From assembly GCA_036378675.1 (NCBI GenBank), contig DASUWA010000010.1, positions 78,661 through 132,799 on the forward strand: a stretch of 54,139 nt of DNA, written 5' to 3'. The position numbers and the translations under genes were made by a program. Under the pieces are notes generated by a model that searched no databases, was not told the DNA's origin, and saw nothing but the letters and a program-made list of their open reading frames with translations. The DNA comes from Acidimicrobiales bacterium (GTDB lineage: Bacteria; Actinomycetota; Acidimicrobiia; Acidimicrobiales; Palsa-688). Below, piece by piece: positions 8,676-17,476 of this stretch (position 1 is the first letter of the stretch; every line of letters starts with the position of its first letter).

Positions 8676-9857
8676 CTACGCGGGGAGCCGGTTGTTTCTG
8701 GCCACCTCGGAAAACCACCTCGCGCTCGGCTTCGGGCGCCGCTCGAATGTCGTGCGGTCAACTGCCACCAGACCGAAGTGCGGCCGGTACCCGAAGGCCC
8801 ATTCGAAGTTGTCGAGGAGCGACCAGTACGTGTACCCGTCGACACGCACGCCCTCATCGATCACGTCGAGAACGCCTCGCAGCGCTGCCGCGACGAAGTC
8901 GATCCGCTGCTGGTCGTCGTCGGTGCCGATGCCGTTCTCCGTGACCCAGAGGGGCACTTCGCCGCCGGTCACCGCCCATGCCCGCCTGAGGCAGGCGGCC
9001 AGGGCCTGGGGCCAAAGCTCGTATCCCATCGGCAACACCTCGACGCCCGGCTCTGGACCTACCCATCCGTTCGGGCCGATCAGCATCCGGGTGTAGGTCT
9101 GCACGCCTAGGAAATCGTCGCCGGCGATCGCCTGGAGGAAGACATCCTCGTGCGCCGCGCGGATGTTGGCGGTCTTCTCCTCGCCGCCCTCGGCCGGCTG
9201 GTAGTCGGTCATCGATAGGGTCAACCCGACCGGCACGCTCGGAGCTTCAGAGCGAATGGCTTCGACAGCCGTCCGGTGCGCGGCCACCATGTTCGCGGTC
9301 ACGTCCCTTGCGGCGTCGGGGTCATTGCGTCCGGGCGGGAACATCCCCATCACGTAACCCATCGTGGCGACGACGTTCGGCTCGTTGAGTGTGCAGGCGC
9401 GACCGATCGATTGCCCGAGTGCCGCGGCGCTTCGGTGGCAGAACTCGGCGAAGCGATCGACGATCCCCTCTTTTTCCCAGCCTCCATCATCAGCGAGCCA
9501 CGCCGGGGTCGTGAAGTGATGGAACGTCACGATCGGCTCGACGTCCCGCTCGCGCAAGTAGTCGCACACCCGGCGGTAGTGGTCGAGAGCCGCGACCGAC
9601 CACTCTCCACGCGCCGGTTCGATCCGGCTCCACTCGAGAGAGAAGCGGTAATGGTCGAGGCCCAAACCCGCCACGATGTCGCCGTCCTCGTTCCAGCGGT
9701 GCCATGAGTCGCACGCGTCACCGCTCGGCTCGGCGACCCCCGAGCCGGACGTGTGCTCCCAGCGCCACCAGTCGTTGTTGGTGTTGCCGCCTTCGATCTG
9801 GTGCGCTGCAGTCGCAGTCCCCCATCGGAACCCGTCGGGGAACGAGTTGCCGGCCAC
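8676..9857 (-). CDS. GH1 family beta-glycosidase
   Basis: A 393-residue retaining beta-glucosidase-type enzyme, slightly short for GH1 (usually 430-480). It opens with FPDGFRWGTATAAHQIEGG, has the acid/base Glu159 in TLNEP and the nucleophile Glu307 in WVTENG, and ends with the aglycone-side motif YWSLLDNFEWAFGY. There is no signal peptide, so it acts in the cytoplasm on an imported glycoside. The GTG start (9857-9855) comes one base after the stop of the acyl-CoA dehydrogenase gene, so it is the third gene of the kinase-dehydrogenase-glycosidase operon. A glycosidase inside a beta-oxidation cluster hints at a glycosylated substrate; this is inference. Confidence 0.93.
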   Translation of the reverse strand: MAGNSFPDGFRWGTATAAHQIEGGNTNNDWWRWEHTSGSGVAEPSGDACDSWHRWNEDGDIVAGLGLDHYRFSLEWSRIEPARGEWSVAALDHYRRVCDYLRERDVEPIVTFHHFTTPAWLADDGGWEKEGIVDRFAEFCHRSAAALGQSIGRACTLNEPNVVATMGYVMGMFPPGRNDPDAARDVTANMVAAHRTAVEAIRSEAPSVPVGLTLSMTDYQPAEGGEEKTANIRAAHEDVFLQAIAGDDFLGVQTYTRMLIGPNGWVGPEPGVEVLPMGYELWPQALAACLRRAWAVTGGEVPLWVTENGIGTDDDQQRIDFVAAALRGVLDVIDEGVRVDGYTYWSLLDNFEWAFGYRPHFGLVAVDRTTFERRPKPSARWFSEVARNNRLPA

Positions 9858-9858
9858 G

Positions 9859-12069
9859 TCAGGCCTTCGCCGGTTCCGGATCCCGCGGAAGTCCCAGGAT
9901 CCGTTCGGCGATGACGTTGCGCTGAACCTCGCTGGTTCCGCCGGCGATGGTCAGGCAACGGTTGGCCAGGAACCCGAACGCCCATTGCTGGGCCGCCCCC
10001 TCGACGCTCACGCCCTCCCCTCCCAGCAATCCGAGACCGAACTCCTGGGTCCGCTGGTCGTGCTCGGCGGCCAACAGTTTTCGCACGCTGGCTTCGGGCC
10101 CGGGGCGGGCACCGGTTACCGCTCTCTCGGTCGATCGCTGGCCAAGCAGCGCAACCGAATGCGCTTCCGCCACGAGCGCTCCAACGCGGTCGAGGGTCAC
10201 CGGATCGGCTCCGCGCGAGCTGACCAGGGTTAGAAGCGCCTCGATCCCGCCGCCGAACGACGAGCCGCTGCCCATGGCCACCCGTTCGTTCGCAAGCGTG
10301 GTGCGCGCCAGGGGCCACCCACCGTCTACCTCTCCGACGACGCAATCGTCGGGGACGAACACATCGTCGAGAAACACCTCGTTGAACATCGCCTGCCCGG
10401 TCAGCTCCCGCAGCGGGCGGACGTCGATGCCCGGACTCTTCATGTCGACGATGAAGTAGGTGATCCCCAGATGCTTCGGCGTGTTCGGATTGCTTCGGGC
10501 CAGGCAGATCCCCCAGTCGGCCTGCGCGGCCATCGAAGTCCAGACCTTCTGCCCGTTGAGGCGCCAGCCTCCCTCGACGCGCGACGCCTTGGTCGAGAGC
10601 GACGCGAGGTCCGAGCCCGCTCCCGGCTCGCTGAACAGCTGGCACCAGCTGATCTCGCCGAGAAGCGTCGGGCGCACCCACCTCTCCTGCTGCTCGGGCG
10701 TCCCGTGGGCTGCGATGGTCGGTGCCGCCCACGCGCCTACCTGGAGATGGGGCCGGCGAAGGCGCGCCTCTTTCAGCTCTTCGTCGATCACCAGCTGCTC
10801 CACCGCGCCGGCGTCGCGCCCCCACGGCGGGGCCCAGTGCGGCACGAAGAGCCCCGAATCGACCAGAGCTCGCCTCCGCTCCTGTTGCGGTTGTGACGCG
10901 ATCGACGCGGCTTCCTTGCGGATCTCATCGCGGAACGCGTCGAAGCCCACTGGGAGCTCCAATCGCATCCGGTGCCGCTCGCCTGAAACCGCGAGGTCCG
11001 CCACCCGCCGGCGCCAAGGCGCGGGTCCTCCGAGAAGCTGGCGCAAGGTGAGCGCCCTTCGCAGGTACAGGTGGGCGTCGTGTTCCCACGTGAATCCGAT
11101 TCCTCCGAGCACCTGAATGCAGTCCTTGGCGACCGTGCAGAACGCCTCGGGGGCCAAGGCGCCGGCGACTGCGCCGGGAAGTCGTGATGGACTGTCGCCG
11201 TCGTCACCGAGACACTCGTCGATCGAGCGCAACGCCGACCAGGTGACCGCCTGCGCCTGCTCGAGCGCGACGAGCATGTCCGCACAGCGGTGTTTCACGG
11301 CCTGGAACTGCCCGATCGGCCGGCCGAACTGTTCGCGGACCTTGGCGTATTCGGCCGCGGTGTCGACGCACCAGGACGAGCCACCGGTCGCGTCCGCGCC
11401 CGACAACGCGGAGAGCAGCGACTCGAGAAGGTCTCGATCGACGCGCAACTGCCGCTCGGCTGGAACGCGCAAACGTTGGACGGTCACCGAGGCGCAACGG
11501 CGGATCGGGTCAAGGCTGGCGATCTCTTGAGCATCGACGTTCGCGCCCTCAACGACGCACCAGACCTCCCCGTCTTCCCCCGCCGCTGGGAGGACCAGCC
11601 ACTCGGCCAGCGCGCCCCCGAGGACGGGCCGAGCGGTACCGGTGACAACGACGGCTCCGTCGTTGTCGGGCTTGGTCGAGTCGAGTATCGACGTCGACGG
11701 AAACGCGATCGCCGCGACACCGCCGGATGCCAATGCCGGGAGCACGGCCTGTTGCAGCGCCGGTTCGCCCCACGCGGCGATCGCCGCCGATGCGGCGACC
11801 GTCGGCAAGAAGGGGCCCGGGGCGCATGCGCGCGCCAGCTCCTCGACGAATATCGCCAACTCCTGGATGCCGTAGCCCTGCCCCCCGAACGATTCGGAAA
11901 GGTGCAAGCCGAGCCAGCCGAGATCGGCGGTCTCCTTCCAGAACGAGGGCAGCTCCTCTGTCGGTGCCTCGATGCCCGCGCGCGCGATGTCGCGCGGGCA
12001 GCGTTGCCCCAGAAATCGCCGGACGGACTCGCCCAGCTGTACGTGCTCCTCGGTTATGCCGAGTCCCAT
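9859..12069 (-). CDS. Tandem-fused acyl-CoA dehydrogenase (two FadE domains)
   Basis: A 736-residue protein made of two acyl-CoA dehydrogenase units. Unit 1 (about 1-350) ends with VLGGIGFTWEHDAHLYLRRA. Unit 2 (about 370-736) has WCQLFSEPGAGSDLASL, LNGQKVWTSMA and GGTSEVQRNVIAERILGLPR. The lengths match two complete subunits, like the fused FadE34-type enzymes of mycobacteria that act on CoA esters of steroid side chains. Each unit should bind FAD, or only one if the second is structural as in the alpha2beta2 FadE enzymes. It lies 9 bases after the kinase gene and 1 base before the glycosidase gene. Function as a dehydrogenase of bulky acyl-CoAs is a good inference. Confidence 0.9.
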   Translation of the reverse strand: MGLGITEEHVQLGESVRRFLGQRCPRDIARAGIEAPTEELPSFWKETADLGWLGLHLSESFGGQGYGIQELAIFVEELARACAPGPFLPTVAASAAIAAWGEPALQQAVLPALASGGVAAIAFPSTSILDSTKPDNDGAVVVTGTARPVLGGALAEWLVLPAAGEDGEVWCVVEGANVDAQEIASLDPIRRCASVTVQRLRVPAERQLRVDRDLLESLLSALSGADATGGSSWCVDTAAEYAKVREQFGRPIGQFQAVKHRCADMLVALEQAQAVTWSALRSIDECLGDDGDSPSRLPGAVAGALAPEAFCTVAKDCIQVLGGIGFTWEHDAHLYLRRALTLRQLLGGPAPWRRRVADLAVSGERHRMRLELPVGFDAFRDEIRKEAASIASQPQQERRRALVDSGLFVPHWAPPWGRDAGAVEQLVIDEELKEARLRRPHLQVGAWAAPTIAAHGTPEQQERWVRPTLLGEISWCQLFSEPGAGSDLASLSTKASRVEGGWRLNGQKVWTSMAAQADWGICLARSNPNTPKHLGITYFIVDMKSPGIDVRPLRELTGQAMFNEVFLDDVFVPDDCVVGEVDGGWPLARTTLANERVAMGSGSSFGGGIEALLTLVSSRGADPVTLDRVGALVAEAHSVALLGQRSTERAVTGARPGPEASVRKLLAAEHDQRTQEFGLGLLGGEGVSVEGAAQQWAFGFLANRCLTIAGGTSEVQRNVIAERILGLPRDPEPAKA

Positions 12070-12078
12070 GAGGCCTCC

Positions 12079-13449
12079 CTAGCCTGCCGCCGCCGAACCG
12101 GATCGGTCGAGAAACAGGGCGTAGCGCTCGTCGGCCCCGCGGACCCACAGCTCGTCCGGCTCGACGATGTGGCCGGTGCGCGCCCAACGAGCTGCGTCGT
12201 TCACGTCCGACTCGAGTCCTGCCGCGACCCTTGCGAGAAACGCCGCGCCCCGCGCTGCTCCTTCTGGGTCGGCCGCCACGTGAACCGGCAGCGCGGTCAC
12301 GTCGGCGAGGGCGCGCATCCACCCGTCGACCTTCGTCCCGCCGCCGGTGACCACGAGGCGCCGCGCTTTCACACCGGCGAGCTCCAGGTGGTGTCGCACG
12401 ACGAACGCCGACGCCTCCCACCCCGCCCGGTGCAGCGCAGCCGGTCCGTGGGTCAGGTTCAACCCGTGCAGCGAGGCTCTCATCGCCGGGTCGTGGTACG
12501 GGGTTCTCTCGCCGCGCGGGTAAGGCGCCCACACCGGGACGTTTGCCGGATCCACACGGTCTCCGGTTGAGTCCCGTCCGATCATCCGGTTGGCCCAGTC
12601 GAGAAAAAGACCGCCGGCGTTGCTGGCACCGCCCACCATGTGGAGTCCCTTCGCGCCGGGGACACTCCAAAGCCCCGGGGCCGACACGGGCTCAGTGCTC
12701 ATCGCCCAAATGATGAGCGTCGTGCCGCACACCACGTGCACGTCGCCGGGGTCGTCCGCACCGGCCACCAGCTGCTCGCACCACACGTCGACCGTCCCGG
12801 CGGCGAGCGCGGGGCCGTCTCCGAACAGCTTGCCGACCTGGGCACCCGGAAATTCCAGCACCGCCAACTGGTCCGCTCTCACGCCGAACTGATCGCAGAT
12901 CTCTTCGTCCCAACCGTGGTCGCGAAACAGTGGCAGCGAAGTGAACGCAACGCCGTAGTCAACGGCCGGCGAGCCTCCCAGTGATTTGTTGGCGACCGCT
13001 TGAGCCGGCCAGTAACCGTGCGCTCCCGGCGCCTGCTCAACCGTCCAGCGGAGAAAACCGACGATCTCCCCGGTCCCCTCCGGTCCGTCGCCCTCCGTGC
13101 CTTGGTGCGATCCGGCGTTGATACGGCCGCGCTCGTCGCCGTACAGCAACCCGGGCGTCACCGGGCGGCCGCGCCGGTCGACGGCCGTCATCGACGGGAC
13201 CATCGCGGATACCGCAACACCCTTGGCGTCTATCGCCCCCAGCATCTTCAACGCCTTTACCGGTCCGCTTATCCATGCCCGCCTGGCGTCGTGCTCCATC
13301 CGACCTTCGGACGGCACGATGATGCGGTGCGGGACGCGCGACCGCGCGAGGACAGTCCCTTTGTCGTCGACGGCCACGGCTTTGACCGACGTCGTGCCGA
13401 TGTCGATGCCAACGGTCACCTGAGGCAATGGATCCCCCGAATATGACAC
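12079..13449 (-). CDS. FGGY-family carbohydrate kinase
   Basis: A 456-residue sugar kinase with the N-terminal ASKHA phosphate motif VGIDIGTTSVKAVAVDDKG and the C-terminal adenosine motif VVTGGGTKVDGWMRALAD followed by GAARGAAFLA. The family phosphorylates sugars or polyols such as xylulose, ribulose, fuculose or autoinducer-2. The most likely start is GTG 13449: it lies 7 bases after a TACTCT -10 box on the minus strand and inside the operator, so the message is probably leaderless. It leads an operon with the fused dehydrogenase and the GH1 enzyme and faces the hydroxyacid dehydrogenase and aldolase across a 28-bp gap. The substrate cannot be read from the sequence. Confidence 0.9.
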   Translation of the reverse strand: MSYSGDPLPQVTVGIDIGTTSVKAVAVDDKGTVLARSRVPHRIIVPSEGRMEHDARRAWISGPVKALKMLGAIDAKGVAVSAMVPSMTAVDRRGRPVTPGLLYGDERGRINAGSHQGTEGDGPEGTGEIVGFLRWTVEQAPGAHGYWPAQAVANKSLGGSPAVDYGVAFTSLPLFRDHGWDEEICDQFGVRADQLAVLEFPGAQVGKLFGDGPALAAGTVDVWCEQLVAGADDPGDVHVVCGTTLIIWAMSTEPVSAPGLWSVPGAKGLHMVGGASNAGGLFLDWANRMIGRDSTGDRVDPANVPVWAPYPRGERTPYHDPAMRASLHGLNLTHGPAALHRAGWEASAFVVRHHLELAGVKARRLVVTGGGTKVDGWMRALADVTALPVHVAADPEGAARGAAFLARVAAGLESDVNDAARWARTGHIVEPDELWVRGADERYALFLDRSGSAAAG

Positions 13450-13457
13450 GAGCGTCA
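13444..13457. promoter_or_regulatory. TGAC-N6-GTCA operator 1
   Basis: TGACACGAGCGTCA lies between the divergent kinase and hydroxyacid-dehydrogenase genes. On the minus strand it overlaps the end of the -10 box TACTCT and the GTG start of the kinase gene. On the plus strand TACGAC (13461-13466) follows it. It is one of five matching sites. Confidence 0.7.
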
Positions 13458-13477
13458 GAGTACGACAGGATGGTGCC

Positions 13478-14461
13478 GTGGACGAAACAGACCGGCCCCG
13501 CGCCCTGATAACCGCTCCGCTTCAGGGACCCGGCCTTTCGTTGCTTCGGGATCTCGCCGACGTCGTGTACGACCCCTGGATCGATCAGAACCCGCTCAGG
13601 ATCTACTCATCGGTTCAACTCAGGGAGCGCGCCGAACGCGAACGCGCCGACGTTCTGATCGTCGAGGCCGACATGATCGGCCCGGAAGTACTGGAACTGC
13701 CGCTACGAGTCGTCGCGGCCACCCGAGCCGATCCGGTCAACGTTGACCTGGGCGCCGCGACGAAGGCCGGCGTTCCCGTCCTGCGATGCCCCGGGCGCAA
13801 TGCCGATGCGGTCGCCGAGCTCGCGGTCGCCCTCGTGTTTGCACTGAATCGCCACATTCGCGCCGCAGACGCCGATGTGCGAGCGGGCGCCGTTTACCGC
13901 GACGGGAAGATCCCGTACCAGCGATTCCGTGCATGGGAGCTGTCCGGCCGGACCGCCGGGTTGGTGGGGCTCGGGGCGGTTGGGCGGGCACTGCGCTGGC
14001 GGCTCGAAGGTTTGGGGATGACAGTCGTCGCCCACGATCCGTACAGCGACGAGGCCAAGCTCTCGTTGGACGAGCTATTGGAGCGGTCCGACCTCATCTC
14101 CATGCACGCCCCCGTCACGCCGGAAACCACCGGCATGATCGGTGCGGACCAGTTTGCAGCAATGCGCCCGGGATCTCTGTACGTGAACACGGCACGGGCT
14201 CAGCTTCACGACACCGACGCGCTGGTCGCCGCGCTCCGCTCGGGTCCGCTGGCGGGTGCAGCTTTGGATCATTTCGTCGGAGAGCATCTCCCCGAAGACC
14301 ACCCCTTGATCGGCATGGACAACGTCCTGTTGACCCCGCACATCGGCGGCGCGACCTGGGACACCGAGTCGCGACAAGCGTCGATGGTCGCCGACGACCT
14401 GGCCCGCCTTTTGGAGGGGCAACAACCCCTGAACCTCGCCAACCCGGAGGTGTACTCGTGA
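13478..14461 (+). CDS. D-isomer-specific 2-hydroxyacid dehydrogenase
   Basis: A 327-residue NAD(P)-dependent dehydrogenase. The Rossmann motif is GLVGLGAVGRALRWRLEGLG (about 150-170). The catalytic Arg lies in NTARAQL, the Glu in HFVGEHLPEDHPL and the His in LTPHIGGATWDTES, so the active site looks complete. Members reduce 2-oxo acids or oxidise D-2-hydroxyacids such as phosphoglycerate or erythronate. It starts at GTG 13478 and overlaps the aldolase gene by 4 bases (GTGA). It is the first of five plus-strand genes in the sugar/beta-oxidation operon and lies downstream of operator 1. The opposing kinase suggests a joint sugar-acid route. Confidence 0.9.
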   Translation: MDETDRPRALITAPLQGPGLSLLRDLADVVYDPWIDQNPLRIYSSVQLRERAERERADVLIVEADMIGPEVLELPLRVVAATRADPVNVDLGAATKAGVPVLRCPGRNADAVAELAVALVFALNRHIRAADADVRAGAVYRDGKIPYQRFRAWELSGRTAGLVGLGAVGRALRWRLEGLGMTVVAHDPYSDEAKLSLDELLERSDLISMHAPVTPETTGMIGADQFAAMRPGSLYVNTARAQLHDTDALVAALRSGPLAGAALDHFVGEHLPEDHPLIGMDNVLLTPHIGGATWDTESRQASMVADDLARLLEGQQPLNLANPEVYS

Positions 14462-15114
14462 GGCACGTCGAAAACGCCCCGGAGGCGGTGCTCGCCGCAG
14501 CGAAGGACATGCTACGCAAGGGCCTCGTCGAGGGAACGGCCGGGAACATCTCCGCTCGCCAGGCCGACGGAAGCATCGTGATCACTCCGTCATCGGTCGA
14601 CTACGAGGACATGCAGCTCGACGACCTCGTGGTGATCGACCCGGACGGTAAGACCTTGTCGGCGAAGGAAGGCCGGTCACCGTCTTCCGAGAAGCTTCTC
14701 CACCTGGCCTGCTACCGGGCCTTCGACGACGTCGGATCGGTGATCCACTCGCACCCGGTTCACGCCACGATGTTCGCGATCACCCACACGTCGATACCCG
14801 CGTGCATCGACGAGTTTGCGATCTTCGTCGGTGGAGACGTGCGCTGCACCGACTACGCCGCCAGCGGGACCCCGGATGTCGGCGAGCAGGCGGTGAAAGC
14901 TCTCGAAGGGCGCGGCGCCGCGCTGATCGCGAATCACGGCATGGTCGCGGTGGGCCCCAAGCCGTCGACGGTCCTGCACATCACCGCGCTCGTCGAGCGA
15001 AGCGCTCACATTGTGTTTGGCGCCACGGTCCTCGGGCAGGTTCAACACCTCCCCGAGCAGGTGAACGAGGGCTTCGCCGGCATCTACGGGTATCTCCGCC
15101 AGAACCCGCTCTAG
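14458..15114 (+). CDS. Class II aldolase (fuculose-phosphate aldolase-like)
   Basis: A 218-residue class II aldolase/adducin-family enzyme. Zinc ligands are His97 and His99 in IHSHPVH and His160 in NHGM; the catalytic Glu is probably E79 in SSEKLLH. GTAGNISAR (about 27-34) is the phosphate-binding loop. It should cleave, epimerise or decarboxylate a phosphorylated sugar or sugar acid. The start is GTG 14458-14460, overlapping the upstream stop, with CGGAGG about 8 bases before. With the kinase and hydroxyacid dehydrogenase it forms a set of the kind used for fuculose, tetronate or similar C4-C6 compounds, but none can be chosen from the sequence. Confidence 0.9.
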   Translation: MRHVENAPEAVLAAAKDMLRKGLVEGTAGNISARQADGSIVITPSSVDYEDMQLDDLVVIDPDGKTLSAKEGRSPSSEKLLHLACYRAFDDVGSVIHSHPVHATMFAITHTSIPACIDEFAIFVGGDVRCTDYAASGTPDVGEQAVKALEGRGAALIANHGMVAVGPKPSTVLHITALVERSAHIVFGATVLGQVQHLPEQVNEGFAGIYGYLRQNPL

Positions 15115-15116
15115 AC

Positions 15117-15926
15117 GTGCCGATTCACTACGAGCTCGGAGGCGACCACGTTGTCGTCATAACCATCGACCGGCCCGAGGCTCGCAACTCGCTGGACCTG
15201 TACCACTTCCGTGACCTGGCGAACGCGTGGCGGCGTTTTCGTGACGACGAAGACGCCTGGATTGCGATCATCACCGGCGTGGAGGGCAACTTCATGACCG
15301 GGGCCGACCTGAAGACTTACATCCCGCAGATCACCGCCTTGCAAAAGCAGATTGCCAAGGGAGAGGTCACCGAGTTGGACGGCTGCCAGCTCAGAGACGG
15401 GACCGACGCCGTGCTCAGAAGCCTCACCATCTACAAGCCGATCATCGCTGCGGTCGACGGACCTTGCGTCGCGGGCGGCATGGAAATGCTCGGAGGCGTG
15501 GACATACGAGTTGCCACTCCGCGTGCGAAGTTCGGTGTCATGGAACCGAAGAGGGGACTGTTCGCCGGCGGTGGCACCACGGTCAGGCTCCCCCGTCAGC
15601 TCAACTATCCGGCCGCGATGGAATTCCTGCTCACCGCCGAGGCATTTCCAGCGGAGAGAGCCTTGGAGCTCGGTCTGGTCAACGAGATCGTCGCTCCAGA
15701 AGAATTGATGGATCGGGCACGGGATTGGGCGTCGCGGATCACCGCCAACGCCCCGCTCGCCGTCCAGGCGACCAAGGAGAGCGTGCTTCGCGGGCTCGGT
15801 GTCGACATGCACGAGGCGTACAAGATCGAGAGCGAGCTGGCAACGAAGGTGTTCTCCAGCGATGACGCCAAAGAGGGCCCGGCCGCGTTCGCCGAGAAGC
15901 GGGCACCGGAATGGAAAGGCCGTTGA
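15117..15926 (+). CDS. Enoyl-CoA hydratase/isomerase family protein
   Basis: A 269-residue crotonase-fold protein. The oxyanion-hole segments are GVEGNFMTGADLKTY (about 55-70) and DGPCVAGGMEMLGGVDIRVAT (about 118-138); the Glu in GGMEM and the acidic MEPKRGLFAGGG lie where the hydratase glutamates normally sit. It probably hydrates or isomerises an enoyl-CoA. The GTG start at 15117 is two bases after the aldolase stop and has no clear ribosome binding site, so it is likely read by coupling. It continues the operon into the thiolase genes, giving hydratase and thiolase steps together. Hydratase versus isomerase cannot be decided. Confidence 0.88.
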   Translation: MPIHYELGGDHVVVITIDRPEARNSLDLYHFRDLANAWRRFRDDEDAWIAIITGVEGNFMTGADLKTYIPQITALQKQIAKGEVTELDGCQLRDGTDAVLRSLTIYKPIIAAVDGPCVAGGMEMLGGVDIRVATPRAKFGVMEPKRGLFAGGGTTVRLPRQLNYPAAMEFLLTAEAFPAERALELGLVNEIVAPEELMDRARDWASRITANAPLAVQATKESVLRGLGVDMHEAYKIESELATKVFSSDDAKEGPAAFAEKRAPEWKGR

Positions 15927-17476
15927 GCGGCGGGTCACCCAGTAACGGATCTCGCACCGCGCCGTGCATCATCGGCGCTGCGCAAAGGACATGGCACCCT
16001 GGACCGGACCCCGCCCCGGAGCCCCTGTTGATGTGGCAGGAAGTCGCTGAGGCTGCGGCCGACGATACCGGAGCGTCTCCCCGCGCTGTGCTGGGGCGTG
16101 TTGGCAGCCTGGACGTCCTGTACTGCCAGAGCTGGCCGTATGACGACCCCGCCGGCCGGTTGGCGTCGGCCCTCGGCATCTCGCCGGCCCGCCAGGTCTA
16201 TTCCGGCATAGGAGGGACGACACCGCATCTGCTCGTGGCTCGAGCTGCCGCTGCCATCGCCGCCGGCGACTTGGACGTGGCGGTAGTGGTAAGCGGCGAG
16301 GCGCTCGACACGGTCCGCAGGGCGAAGAAGGCCGGCGAGAGGCTCGCGTGGTCCCACCGCGACCCGGAGAAGAAACCGTTCCCCTTCGAGGAGCCGTTTC
16401 ACCCGGCGGAGATCGCCCATTCCGTCTTCCAGGCGTGGCTGACTTTCGCGGTGTTCGACGTCGCCCGCCGGGCGCATCTGGGCGTGGATCCCGATGGCTA
16501 CAGGCGCGCTCTGGGCGACCTCCTCGCACGGCTGAGCGATGTCGCGGCATCGAATCCGCATGCGTGGTTCCCTTCCCGGCGCAGCGCCGGCGAGCTGATC
16601 GAGCCCACCCCGTCGAACCGGATGGTCGGCTACCCCTACACCAAGACCATGGTGTCGGTGATGGATGTCGACATGGCCGCGGCGGTCGTCATTGCCAGCG
16701 ACGAGGCGGCCGACAGCCTCGGGATCGGCTCCGACCGGCGCGTGTACCTGCACGGGACCGGTTACGCGCTCGATCCCGTCTACGTCGCCGAACACGAGCC
16801 GATGTGGGCCTCACCGGCGATGAGTTCCGCTTCCGCGTCAGCGCTGTCGTCGGCCGGGATCGGTGTCGACGACATCTCGTTCTTCGACCTGTACAGCTGT
16901 TTCGGGAGCTCGCTGAACTTCGCGTGCGACGTTCTCGGTCTCCAGCCCGACGATTCGCGCGGCTTGACGGTTACCGGTGGCCTCCCCTTCGCCGGCGGTC
17001 CGGGAAGCGGCTACATGCTTCACAGCACCGCCGCGATGGTCGAGAAGCTTCGCGACACGCCTGGCGCCTACGGGATGGTCAGCGGTGTCGGAATGCACAT
17101 GACCAAGCACGCGTTCGGCGTCTATCGATCGGCGCCGCCCGACGAGAACGTGGTAGCTGCTCTCGCTGCTGGTGAGGGTGGAGCGAGTCAGGTGGTGGTA
17201 CCCGGTGCGGGCAGGGCGATTCAGGACGTTTACGCTGGCGACGCGACGGTCGCCGCCTACTCGGTGGTCCATTCAAAGAGCGGTGAACCCGAGTGGGGTC
17301 TGGCCGTCTGCGATCTGCCCGACGGCAAGCGGGCCTACGCTCGGATCGAGGACCAGGCGGTACTGACCGACATGGAGAAGGACGAGTGGGTTGGTGCCGA
17401 AGTGCGCCTGGACGCCGGCGGCGACGGGGTCAACAGGATGATCGACAGGAAGGAGTCCCGTGGTGGCCGTGCGTGA
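15911..17476 (+). CDS. Thiolase-like protein lacking the usual nucleophilic Cys
   Basis: A 521-residue thiolase-superfamily protein of the large acetyl-CoA acetyltransferase type, with an OB-like C-terminal part (about 440-515). Where thiolases carry the nucleophilic Cys, this one reads YSGIGGTTPHLLVARAA (97-113) with no Cys. A later Cys in YSCFGSSLNFACDVLG and the His in GGPGSGYMLHSTAAM remain. It may work as an aldolase or partner protein rather than a classic thiolase, as Ltp2-type steroid aldolases do; this is inference. The ATG at 15911 overlaps the hydratase gene by 16 bases; a TTG at 15923 is an alternative start. The next gene is a complete thiolase. Confidence 0.8.
   Translation: MERPLSGGSPSNGSRTAPCIIGAAQRTWHPGPDPAPEPLLMWQEVAEAAADDTGASPRAVLGRVGSLDVLYCQSWPYDDPAGRLASALGISPARQVYSGIGGTTPHLLVARAAAAIAAGDLDVAVVVSGEALDTVRRAKKAGERLAWSHRDPEKKPFPFEEPFHPAEIAHSVFQAWLTFAVFDVARRAHLGVDPDGYRRALGDLLARLSDVAASNPHAWFPSRRSAGELIEPTPSNRMVGYPYTKTMVSVMDVDMAAAVVIASDEAADSLGIGSDRRVYLHGTGYALDPVYVAEHEPMWASPAMSSASASALSSAGIGVDDISFFDLYSCFGSSLNFACDVLGLQPDDSRGLTVTGGLPFAGGPGSGYMLHSTAAMVEKLRDTPGAYGMVSGVGMHMTKHAFGVYRSAPPDENVVAALAAGEGGASQVVVPGAGRAIQDVYAGDATVAAYSVVHSKSGEPEWGLAVCDLPDGKRAYARIEDQAVLTDMEKDEWVGAEVRLDAGGDGVNRMIDRKESRGGRA

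Noticed and set aside
7480-9096. Long open frame of 538 codons on the plus strand
   Set aside because: It lies over the GMC gene in another frame and runs into the opposite GH1 gene. Its protein is arginine-, proline- and histidine-rich without motifs, as expected of a shadow frame in high-GC DNA. The same applies to 9527-10825, 11290-12570 and 11549-12670.
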